A stretch of 64,000 bases of DNA from Angomonas deanei (lineage: Eukaryota; Euglenozoa; Kinetoplastea; Trypanosomatida; Trypanosomatidae): NCBI GenBank assembly GCA_903995115.1, contig LR877158.1, positions 124,001-188,000 on the forward strand, given 5' to 3'. This document shows, one piece after another, positions 44,875 through 55,020 of the stretch. Each line of letters starts with the position of its first letter. The stretch's first letter is position 1. The notes beneath the pieces are model-generated. The model was given only the letters and a program-made list of their open reading frames with translations. It ran no database searches and was not told where the DNA came from. The translations under genes and the position numbers were made by a program.

Positions 44875-45433
44875 GTTGGAATTGTATTAACGTTAAACTT
44901 TTCAGAATTGTTATCGATGGCAAACGATTACGAATGGATTGAAATTTCTAATAATCCTAATTTTGAAAATAAGAATACATCATAAAAATAAAAATGCACC
45001 GAGAACGTCCATGTATAGTCTGACCTCACCTCGAGGGGATAATAATAATCATAACGCATTGAATAAAATAATGGAAATAAAACTAGAAAAAGGATTCGTG
45101 ATCGAAGAAAACGAAATTGAAAATAATAAAAAGAAAGTTTTACAAAAAACAAGGAAAAAATTCGATCAAGAAGTGTTATTTCATTTATTTTCCAATGCGT
45201 TAAGCGATCTGTATCGCGAAGGTCAATTGCTATTTTTTTCCGAATTTTTAGAATTAATTATTTCCATTTCCATTTATAAAAATAGAAATCCATTTACAGA
45301 ATTGGATGTAAAAGTGAAAAATTTTATAGAAACAAAAATTATGAATAAATTTGATTTTCATTCGTATTTAACGCGAAATAATAATAATAATAATGAAAAT
45401 AATAATGAAAATAATAATGAAAATAATAATGAA

Positions 45434-45474
<41 letters not shown>

Positions 45475-45514
45475 AAACGATGAAGAAAGGGAAGAAAACA
45501 GTGACGATGAATAA
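40731..45514 (+). CDS. probable flagellar/cytoskeletal coiled-coil protein, three frame breaks
   Basis: About 1,590 residues in four frames (40731-41000 approx., 41000-41600 approx., 41600-44985, 44970-45514 approx.). The AAT runs stay in Asn phase only if the frame is switched near 41003, 41602 and 44973. The N-terminal quarter is helical. Near 41820-41970 two Trp-centred segments (VVLHRWRDFCKERR and VVIRDWRNYTSYR) resemble Sfi1-type helical repeats and are followed by a coiled coil. The C-terminal half carries motifs of the type F.EF.E.L.R.A, common in ciliary proteins: FNLSQFIELLIRFAF, LNFSELLSMAND and LLFFSEFLELIISISIYKNR, the last followed by NPF. The protein ends in poly-Asn/Glu. The flagellar role is inferred from these motifs; exact family unknown. 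Confidence 0.55.
45377..45472 (+). repeat. coding AAT/GAA minisatellite
   Basis: 96 bases of (AAT)3GAA units (NNNE repeated) passing into about 13 AAT units, at the very C-terminus of the protein. Both a pure trinucleotide and a 12-base higher-order period are visible. Confidence 0.85.
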
Positions 45515-45766
45515 ATAAATAATAAGAAAATATGTAAATTAAAAAAAAAAAAAAACTTTTTTATAAAAAATAAATGTATAATATGAAAATACGGTATTTG
45601 CTACTATATAATAATTTAAAAAAAAAAAACATAGTTTTTTATTTTTACTTTTCACATTTATTATTTAATGGTGTTTTATTTATTTTTCTAAACTTTCTTT
45701 TTCTCTATTTATTCACAAAAAGGAGAAAAAAAAATCTAAATAATTAGAAAAATAAAAAAAAAGAAA

Positions 45767-46150
45767 ATGAGCGATAATCATAATAATATATTATTCGCCA
45801 TTTCCAATTCTATTTTACATCAACTCGTAAAAATAGAATTACTAAACGGCATTATTTTAATCGGAAAAATAATCGAATTTGAAAAAGAAACGGGAAATAT
45901 AAAACTAGTCCAACTTTTGTACAATGGCGTTCGACGATATGAAAAAATAGAAAATAATAATCATAATCATAAAAATGAAATTTTATTATTAAAAGAGGAA
46001 GAGGTCAACCCGGTTGGTCTGCGCACGCTGGAAAGTATTATTGTGAGAGGCAATCAAATTTTATTTTTAGATTTTATTTCAGAAGAAAAAATAAACAATG
46101 GGAATAACATTCAATACGTGCGAGAATTAACGAAAGAGGTGAGGCCGTAA
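45767..46150 (+). CDS. Sm-like protein, SmD3/LSm-type
   Basis: A 127-residue protein with a divergent Sm fold. The first block (LHQLVKIELLNGIILIGKI) fits Sm1 with the conserved NG turn and G.I/L, and the second (LESIIVRGNQILFLDF) fits the Sm2 pattern IRG..I.F seen in SmD3 and related core proteins, where the Arg-Gly contacts uridines of snRNA. In kinetoplastids such proteins bind the U snRNAs used in trans-splicing. Between the blocks is an Asn/His-rich loop. The second Sm-fold gene of this window, it differs from the one at 1958 by having the RG signature. It has no Arg-Gly tail. LSm2/LSm4 are alternatives. Confidence 0.6.
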   Translation: MSDNHNNILFAISNSILHQLVKIELLNGIILIGKIIEFEKETGNIKLVQLLYNGVRRYEKIENNNHNHKNEILLLKEEEVNPVGLRTLESIIVRGNQILFLDFISEEKINNGNNIQYVRELTKEVRP

Positions 46151-46473
46151 TAATAATAATAATAATCATAATATTATTCTGTGAAAATGCTGTTTTCATT
46201 TGTACTCATTGTATAGAAATGGATTTCACTACTTTTTTTCTCTTTTCTTTCTCCTTTTTAGTACACTATCTCATTTTTTTTTTTTTATTATAAGTATCAC
46301 TTTTTTTTTTTTTTTCGCTTATCGCACTTTCAATATCGAAAATTTAATTTTTTGTTTTTTAAATTTTATATCGACTAAGATTTTTCCACTTTGCAAATTC
46401 CTGTATACATTTTATCGTAATTTACATTCCGTAAAAAAAGAAAAAAAATTAAATATTTTTATAAAAAAAAAAA
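46151..46473. other. intergenic spacer, A/T-rich
   Basis: 323 bases, starting with AAT units just past the Sm-like stop, then several T runs with pyrimidine-rich sequence. CGACTAAG (AG at 46379-46380) is a possible acceptor for the following gene. No gene seen. Confidence 0.55.
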
Positions 46474-46939
46474 ATGGGTGCCGGTAGTTCAAAAGATGTG
46501 AACGGTTCTCAGTCCATTGCCTATCAACGAGACTTTTTGGGATCGACGTGGAACAGCGGGGAAGATTTCTTTTTATACACCGATAATAATAATAATCCTA
46601 AAAATGAAAATAATAATGAAAAAAGTGACAGCGATCGTGATTTTTCTTCGTTAGAAGCGACCTTACGAGAGGGAGAAGAAAAAATTCACAACAACAATCG
46701 CAATAACCATAAAAATGAAGATGAAACGTATAAGTTATGTTATTACTATCCCTCCAGGTGGTTAGGCATTTCAAGAAGAACAATGGAGAATAACACGGGT
46801 ACCTCGTGCTTTGCTTTATTTTCTTCCGCGAATGCAAAAACCAGAAAAAAAAGTGAAGATCAAAACAATAATACGAATGTAACGACGCCAACCGGTACAA
46901 GTCTAAAACGAGAAAAAAGTGCGGAAAATCTTTCGGTTC

Positions 46940-46971
<32 letters not shown>

Positions 46972-49900
46972 TTATTTTTAAATCAGAGAAGTAATCAAAG
47001 TTTAGGTAGCGGAGGAAGCACCAACGGCAGTTTTGATAATAATAATAAAAATAATAATAATGCGTTGAAAAATGCTTCTTTTGCGACGATGACTAGTTTT
47101 AACTTCAATAGTGCGAACAACACTTCGGACTTACAACAACGAAAAAATAAAAAAAAGCAAAAGCAGCAAAAAAAAGCGCAGGAAAAAGAAAAAAAGAAAA
47201 CCACGGTGACGTCGTTGGCGCCAAAACTGAATAAAGCATCCAAACTAAAAGAAGTCGTCGAGGACACCAAAAAGGAAGATAAATTATTATTTTTACACAA
47301 TAAGCATAAATATTTAATTTATCATAATTTGTGTATTCAGTATGGATTATTATTTTCGCAAGCCGATCCATTATTGTACAATTATCGACAAATTTCTTTA
47401 GTGCCGCCGGTACGAGCGCTGATTTCAGATTACTACACGTATAATGCCATGATGCAAGAAAACCTAGAAAAAGAAAATGAAAATAAAAGGAATGAAAATC
47501 AAAATTATTATTTGAATAAGAAAAGACAATCCAACACGTGGAGTGGGATCTATAATAATGAAAATAATAATAATAATAATAGCAGTAATAATAATAGTGA
47601 CAGCAACAATAATAGTAACAGTTTAGAAAAAGAGGCGAGTGGGATTCTCAGTTATGATTTTTCATTTACGCCGGAAAAAAAAACATCCCATCCCTTATTA
47701 GAGGAAGAAAATAACAATGACGATGAAAATAATAATAACGAAGAAGACGATAACAATACGAGCTCCGAAAAAAGTGACGCGGAATTGAACGAAACCGAAA
47801 AGTACCAAAAACTATTTAAAAAATTTATGGAAGATAAAAATTATAATTTCAATCACCGTCATAAAAATAATGTCTCCGCGATGCTGGAAAAAGAGGTTTC
47901 CCTCCCTACCACGGCGCCCGTCATCATTGGCAGCATTTCGGCAGAAGAATTATTATTTCTACCGTCTAATAATTTTAGTAGCGAAGAAAACAATAATAAA
48001 AATGAAAATGAAAATAATATTGACAATGCAGAAATTTGTTTTGGTGGTTGGTTGTATATTTCCATGGATGATGAACAAAAACGTTTAATTAAATGTTTGG
48101 AGGGGGTGAAGGAAAAAATGGAACACAAAAAAGTGGAAGTCGAAAACGAAAAACGTAAAAGACGTCAACAAAATCAAAAAAGACGAAAAAAAGTCGAACA
48201 CCGGAAAGAAAATCCATTTTTAAAATGAATAATAATAAGAATGATGAAAAAAAAGATAATCCGTTAGAAATTTTGGACGAAGAATATCTCAAAAATAAAA
48301 ATCACGATAATAGTAGTTCCGATGGTAATATAACAACCACTACCACTACGACAACAATGACACATCTACCGGATACCTCTGCCACGGCCGCGCCTACCGA
48401 GGATGAAAATAATGAAAATGAAAACAAAGATGAAGATAACAATCCGTTACCCAAACGTACACCTTCCAAAAATAAGAATAATAAAAATAACGACGAAGAA
48501 TTTCGTACCGCCGAGGAGGACGACGACGAAAAACAAAATAATGATGAAGCCTCCGCTCTTTATTTTCCTACTACCTATATTATTGTCGCCGTTCCCTCTC
48601 TACGAGTTGGACCTACACCCCACGACGTTTCTTAGCTTACACTACAAGGCACGACCGGTGAGTCTGAATTATAAAAATGAAAAATCAAAAACATTGTTTG
48701 GGGATGGTGTCATCACGAAAGTGCGCTATGGTGGGATTATGATTATTGAAATACGGGAAAAGTTATATTTTCGAGATGCGTCCTTGTTATCGCGTTTGTT
48801 TTTGATTTTGCATGGGCGGCGGTTTGTCTTTTCTAAAAATAATAATAATGAAAATGAAAATAAGAATTATAATCATAATAAATTATATCGAGTGCAGCAA
48901 ACCGACTTGAGAAGTTTGTTAGGCGGTGTGTGCCCAAAACTCTTCAAATTAAAACGGCAGGAACATATTATTATTATAAAACACAAAATCTATACGAAAT
49001 TAGTGCGCGATGGGATTTATGTCGTGTTGGCTTCGACAAAAGCCGATCTTGTCCGTCGCCAGGCGCGTATCCAGCGATTACAAAATAAAAATAATAATAA
49101 TAAAGAAGAGCTCGACGCGGAGGAAGAAGTTTTATTACCGGAAGACTTAATGTCCTCCGAGGATGAAGAAGAAGAAAAGTTTTTGAGTAAGTTAGGCTAT
49201 CACACCACTGCCGCGCACAACAATAACAATAACGGTCTGCCTCGCTCCAAGAGTGCGACCTTTTCCCCCAATCGTCGTTATCGCAGTAAATCCTATGATG
49301 AATTTTTGTTAAAAAAGGAAAACGCGGCCAAAAATAGTAATAATAATACTACTCATAATAAAAATAAAAAAAAGAAGTTGAAGTTTTCACCGTCTCGTTT
49401 TTTTATGCGCCATCCTAATTCCTCGCACAATCTCAAAAATAATAATAATAATAATAATAATAATGTAGCTGTCAATCATAATAATAATAAAACTAACTTT
49501 TATATCCGAGGCACGTATCGTCAGATCGGCGGCGTAAAATACTTAGACGTGTATTCCTTATTAGAAGGAAACTTATTGTTATCGGAGCTGACGTCGAGTA
49601 TTCTTTTATTTACGAAAAACTTATTATTGATGCCCGTCAAGGCGCGGCCACTGTGTATCTTTTTTCACAAGTATGAAGGATTAAGTAATTTATTAAAATT
49701 AGCGTCTTTCCAGGGGAGCACGACCACCGCCATGAAAAATATTCTTTCCGAAGCCTCCACAGGGCGAGCCGCCATTTCTGCTATCATGATGAATAATATT
49801 AGTTTTGCTTCTCCCACTACGAATAATAATAATGCATCCTTTTCGAATTTGAATGGCAGTAAGGAAGATATCACGGGTGGTAGTTTTTTTGCCGGAAACG

Positions 49901-52900
49901 GTTCCGTTGGGTCGAGCCCCACCAACAATCCAAACAATAATAATAATAATAATAATGCCGTGATACAGACGAGTACGATGCGGGCGCTACGATCGGTGAG
50001 TTTGCCGTTTCAGACGTACTACAACGGCGCCCTCGATCCACTCATCAAAGTCGTCTTGCCGAAAGAATTAAATGATATGATTAAAAATATTATTGCCAAC
50101 TACGGCGAAAACAGTAATAATAATAAAAAGAAAAAGGAGGAAAAGAAGTCGACGGCGATTGTGCCAATTAAAACAGGTGTAGAACATAATAATAATCATC
50201 GTCATAATAATAATAATGAAGAAAATAATAGCAGTTTAGATTCTATCCCGTTTCCGGATGAACCTCTCCGCACGCCACCGCCGTCGTCGCTGCCGCATCA
50301 CAAACAAGAAAAAGAAAAAGAGGAGGAAAAGATAAAAATACCGTCCCCCGAGTCCAACTCGATTGAGGCCATTTTATTAAGTAAAAATACATCGTTTGGA
50401 AAAAATGCGTTAGAAGTGCTAAACGCCAAACAAACCGAAAAGCAAAATGAAAAACATATCGATGTCAACAGTGTTGGATCTTTTTCCAACGCCAGTCTTT
50501 CTCCTGGAAGCGATGAACACAACATGAATAATAATAATAATGGGAATACTTTTACGGTGACGCATGTTGATGATATTACGAAGCGAGATACCGTTAGTTT
50601 TAACGAACTCGATAATACTTCATTTTTTGCCTCGGCGAATAATAATAATAATAATAATAATGGAGTAGTGAATGAATCTCAAATTGAGTTAGAATTGCTA
50701 AAACAAAGTTACGCCAAAAAAAATGGGAATGACGATGAAAAACAAAAACAAGATGCATTATTGTACGAAAGTTCAGAATGGAAAGACGCGGATAAAGAAG
50801 TGCGACAGTTAAAAGCAGAATTAGAAGAATTAAAGTTTTTACACGAAAACGCCAAAAGCGCATTGTACAACAAGGTGGAAGAGTTTTTGTCGGTGTCGTC
50901 GCTCTTTTTGCCGCACACGCGTTTCGATCAACTTTCCTTGCAAACTTTATTTTTGAAATCCCTCCGGCAAATACCGCAAGAAGTCTTTATTAAAGAATTA
51001 CAGTCCGACTGGATTTCATTATTGTTTGTGTTGTTGAATAGCAATCACGAAGAATTGTTTTGTACGCCGTCGTACTTTTTGAAAAAAGAGGCCGCACGGG
51101 AACGTTACCTGGAAGGCATGAAGGAGATGCATCCAACAATACTTTCCCCGAATACAAACAATCCAAATAGTAATAATAATTATTATTACAACGATCGAAA
51201 CGATAATTTTGCCAACGTGGATTATTGTCGTTACAAAATGTTGTGTTTTCCGGTTTTGAAGACGCCGTCGGTGCTGAAAGAAATTATTATTTCACCTTCC
51301 ATTTTACAAAATTTAATTTTGTCGTCGTCGCAGATTATGCAAGCGTTGCAGGCCTCCGCGGCGCACAACGGACCGGACAATAATATCGAAAGTTTTCGCA
51401 TTTTTTCCGAAACGCTCAAAAAAATTATCTCCGAGCACGAATTAAAAGCCAATCGCAATAAAAAGAAAAAAAAGCACGACAGTGACGAGGAAGAAGAGGA
51501 AGAGGACGCCAACGACGAGGAGTATCGAAAATTATTTGAAAGTAACTCCGTCTTGTCCTTGTGTTTTACGGGTGGTTCCCTCGGTATCCTTGCTGGACTC
51601 TTATTACTCTACACCGCGAAACTTCAACGCATTTTTCGTAATGCCTTTCAGGAATATAAAAATAGTTTCAAAAACACCGACGACATTCGCACTATAAAAC
51701 GAAAAACGGTATTACAATTATTGCAAAGTACGAATTATAATGTATTTCTAGAACGAATCTGGTTTTGGGGTGTATCGCAGGGAAAGGACGAAAAACAAAA
51801 AAAGAAACGGGGCAAAAAAGGAAAAATGTCGATGAGTTTATTTAGCGATGTGACGCATCATCATAGCCATCACAGCCATCATCACTCCGACGACGACGAC
51901 GACGAGGAAGAGGGCGAGGGGATCGATAAAAAAGTAGAAAAACGAAATAAAGCGCTGGCAGCCGGCACCGCGACGAGCATGGATGTATTATTAAAAAAAG
52001 AGGAAGAGTTGCGCAGTCGATTGTTAAACCACTTTGGTCGTCCCTTCACCCGCCGAGAAATGTTTTCCTTTTTTGACGCTGTGATGAGTTATTTGAGTAT
52101 TTATATGCAATTTGAAAAAGAATTGTTTAAATTTCATAAAACGATGGATGAAAAAGAGGAACGACAGAAGCAACGGGAGCAAAACAATAATCATAATAAT
52201 TCGAATAACAATAATAATGAGGACGACGACGGGAAACGAAAAAATAGTAATGTACAATATAACAGCGGGGACAACAGTCGTCAGCAAAGTGTCCGGAAGC
52301 GTTCTCTCATCTTACCACTCCTCCGTCGTCGAAACTTAAACAATAATAATAATAATAATAACAATGACGCTGCCGCGGACGAGCGGGAAATGGCGATTGA
52401 AAAAGAAATGCAAGAAAAGGGGATTGTGCCGTTGGTGCAGACATTTGAAATTAACATCGCGACGGATTATTATTTTAAAGGTCAAGTCGATTACAATCAC
52501 CGCCGCGAGAACACCGACCCCAAAAGTGGCGAACACGAGGAGGAAGAACGACGAAAGCGGGAACTACTCTCGTTGCCTATTTTAGCGCAAAATAAACTAC
52601 CAGATGAAACGAATAATAATAAAAATGAGAAAAATCAAAATAATAATAATAAGAATGCCACGGTGGCGTTTGCCAAAGCAAGCGGAAATCACTTTAACGA
52701 AGACGACAAACGGAAAAAAAAAGAAGTCGATAAGTTACAAAAAATACTACACGCCAACAACACCAACACCAACTTCTACTGTGGTGGGGAGGAGCACTTG
52801 TCGGAGTCTTCCATGGCACAAAATCGAAATTTTTACTCCACGTTGGTCGAGCATTACGCGTGGTGGAAAGAAATGCGTGTCACCCAGAACCAACATGGAC

Positions 52901-52941
52901 ATGATCCGGTGTTGGGAAAAATAAATATTAGGTTGATTTGA
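46474..52941 (+). CDS. giant N-myristoylated-type protein, paralogue B
   Basis: About 2,150 residues in three frames (46474-48228, 48225-48635, 48403-52941). The start MGAGSSKD fits N-myristoylation of Gly2 without the Cys3 of paralogue A. Shared blocks with A, in order: a Tyr/Pro segment just before the module (YELDLHPTTFLSLHYKARPV against YSVSIDPFHWEYNQYTRSPI), LFGDGVITKVRYGGIMIIE (about 48690), a coiled coil and LFLPHTRFDQLSLQTLFLKS (about 50900). Reading A through the break at 48600 shows the true join (IIVAVPS to YELDLHP), so the frame change does not end the protein. The first change (TGA/ATG overlap at 48225) could mark two genes but the length match with A favours one. The C-terminal half is acidic, Lys-rich and His-rich (HHSHHSHHHS). 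Function unknown. Confidence 0.65.
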
Positions 52942-53287
52942 GAGATATACATTTTATGAATTTGTTTTTTGTTTTTTACTGATGTGGACAGTAGTGTTCA
53001 TGTAACGCTTAGGATACACTTTCTATGTACAGAAAAGTAAATAAAACTTTAATTTTTATTATTTTTTTTTTTTTTGGTGGTTCTTGTTTCTGTTGAGTTT
53101 TGCTTTTTCAAACTAACATTTCCTCTTTTTTTTTTTCTCACTTCATTCTTTGAAAAACAATAAAAAGAGTAATATATAGTATATATTATTTAGTGTTCAC
53201 ATATATAATAAAAAAAAAAATATTCGTTAGAATAGGAAAAAAAAAAAAAAATAGTAAACTAAAAAGTAAAAAAAAAACTACAAAAAA
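52942..53287. other. intergenic spacer, A/T-rich
   Basis: 346 bases. A pyrimidine-rich segment (CATTTCCTCTTTTTTTTTTT..CACTTCATTC, about 53117-53150) followed by AG near 53166 is a candidate acceptor. No gene seen. Confidence 0.55.
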
Positions 53288-54961
53288 ATGATGCGAGTGA
53301 AGTTGGAGTCTCCATCCCTCCGCCGATGGACCTCCCTCACCGCTTTTATCAATAATAATAACAATACTACTACTAATACCCTGTTGGAAGGAAAACGATT
53401 TAGTTTCAAGTACGCGACCCACTCGCAGATGGACGAGATGCGGCAGCCGGACTATATCCACGACAAGCGGTACGGTGTGTTTAGCAATGAAAGGAATGTG
53501 GCCAAGTCCCGCCGTGGGTTGCCGCATATCACCCCCATGTACCGCACGCACATGAATCTCTGGGATAGCGACACCGACGCCAGTAATAATCGGTTTTTTC
53601 GTAGTTATGTCTTTGGCCAGCGGGAGTTGCACCTGCTGCTTGGGCGGCCGCATGGCTTCGAGGCGGACCTTAACACCGCAGGGCAGCAAGGATACAGCAA
53701 TTATGAATTAAACACCGATATGCGTTATAAAGGGGCGCCACGGTCGGCCATGACCAACTTGCATTTCGAGCGAGAGTGGGCGCAGACCTTGTACAGAAAT
53801 AGCGGTAACAAGGAAGCCAGCGCCCTCAACAACCCTCGGAGTCCTTTTACGGAGGAAATCTTAGGCAACGAGTTGTTAAATGTACGCGATATCAAATCCC
53901 TGGAGCACTGCCAGGCGTGGTTTGATCGACTACAGTATTTAATTAAATTACACTACGACGCCGTCGGTGAGATTGGACCATTTCGGTCTCGACACACGCA
54001 ACACGTGCATACGTTTTTCATGGCGTTTTACGACGCGCTGAGCTCCTTTGATTTTCAGGATCATTATCTATTCGAACACTTTCATCAGTGTCGGCCGAAG
54101 GCGTTAGAAGACCTATTCGGTATCTTCATCGAGATGGAGGCCAACTACGTCCATCACGACTACTGTCCGCGGTGTAGTCTGTCGCTGAAAGAAACTCGCT
54201 ACTGTGGCGAGGGAGAGCCCGACACGCCGTTTCGCAAACACCGCGGCCGGTGGGCGCCACACCAAAAGTGGGGACGAGAGTGGTATGACGTCGTGGTCCG
54301 CCGTGCCGAGGCGCTGTGGTATCGCTCGACCGAAGACCCCTACTTTGGGCTGCAGGAACACACGCAGCGGCAGGCGGAGGCGTTACTCACCGTGTATGTC
54401 CGCACCAAGCAGCGAGGAAAGGCGATTGACTTTTTACATCAACTGCGCGGCTCGCGAGAGTTCTTGCTAGGTCGTATTACCATCACCCCCGCGATGCAGC
54501 AGGCGTACGAAACATTACTGGATGAAACTCCTCATCCCCACTTGTTAACGAACGCCTATCAGCACGAAGAAGGGGTTTCGCAGTACACGCAGGACCGACA
54601 AGCGGTGCCGCTCTCACCAGTACAAGTACGGTTAGACCTCGAACAGCAAAAGTGGCGTCGGCAGCAAAAAGAGGAAGGCGTGGTGCGCGTACCGCCGGCG
54701 GGTTGGACCGTGGATACTTCCACCATTGTGCCCTATAAAATAGATCCCAAAACACGTCACATTACGAACTGGCGAGAAGTGAAAAAAGGGATTGAGGAAT
54801 CGTTTCTGAAAACAGGATTACCGGAGGAAGCGTACACTAGTCTAGAGCTAAAGGAGCTGCTAGCGCTGCGTCACGGCATCGCCAGTCGAGGGGCACGTCG
54901 GGCAGCCTTGGAGAGTCAACTACGATACGGAAAAGGAAAGAAAAAGAAAAGTCGAAGGTAG
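53288..54961 (+). CDS. putative mitochondrial protein with SAP-like motif, N-terminal part
   Basis: 557 residues, not recognised. The start MMRVKLESPSLRRWTSL is basic with hydroxyl and hydrophobic residues and suits a mitochondrial presequence. A Cys pair (YCPRCS, Cys293/Cys296) and a later YCGEG could bind metal. A helical segment (about 355-415, VYVRTKQRGKAIDFLHQLRG) is helical-repeat-like. Residues about 516-546 (LELKELLALRHGIASRGARR) match the SAP helix-turn-helix pattern that binds nucleic acid. Only 57 bases separate it from the next frame, too short for a separate gene with its own acceptor. That frame is open backwards through the A-rich end (KSKVAYIVFPDRHWFRVFE), so the two are probably one protein of about 1,690 residues broken near 54950. 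A kinetoplastid-specific mitoribosomal or RNA-processing protein is a guess. Confidence 0.55.
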   Translation: MMRVKLESPSLRRWTSLTAFINNNNNTTTNTLLEGKRFSFKYATHSQMDEMRQPDYIHDKRYGVFSNERNVAKSRRGLPHITPMYRTHMNLWDSDTDASNNRFFRSYVFGQRELHLLLGRPHGFEADLNTAGQQGYSNYELNTDMRYKGAPRSAMTNLHFEREWAQTLYRNSGNKEASALNNPRSPFTEEILGNELLNVRDIKSLEHCQAWFDRLQYLIKLHYDAVGEIGPFRSRHTQHVHTFFMAFYDALSSFDFQDHYLFEHFHQCRPKALEDLFGIFIEMEANYVHHDYCPRCSLSLKETRYCGEGEPDTPFRKHRGRWAPHQKWGREWYDVVVRRAEALWYRSTEDPYFGLQEHTQRQAEALLTVYVRTKQRGKAIDFLHQLRGSREFLLGRITITPAMQQAYETLLDETPHPHLLTNAYQHEEGVSQYTQDRQAVPLSPVQVRLDLEQQKWRRQQKEEGVVRVPPAGWTVDTSTIVPYKIDPKTRHITNWREVKKGIEESFLKTGLPEEAYTSLELKELLALRHGIASRGARRAALESQLRYGKGKKKKSRR

Positions 54962-55020
54962 CCTATATTGTTTTTCCTGACCGCCACTGGTTTCGTGTCT
55001 TTGAGACTTCCCCAGAAGTG

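Noticed and set aside
45377-45472. Regular repeat resembling a CRISPR-like or satellite array
   Set aside because: The units are 3 and 12 bases, in frame, and encode Asn/Glu at a protein end. There are no unique spacers.
48222-48230. TGA/ATG overlap as a translationally coupled gene pair
   Set aside because: Coupling by overlap is a bacterial habit; here the length match with the paralogue and the Asn phase favour one gene with a frame break.
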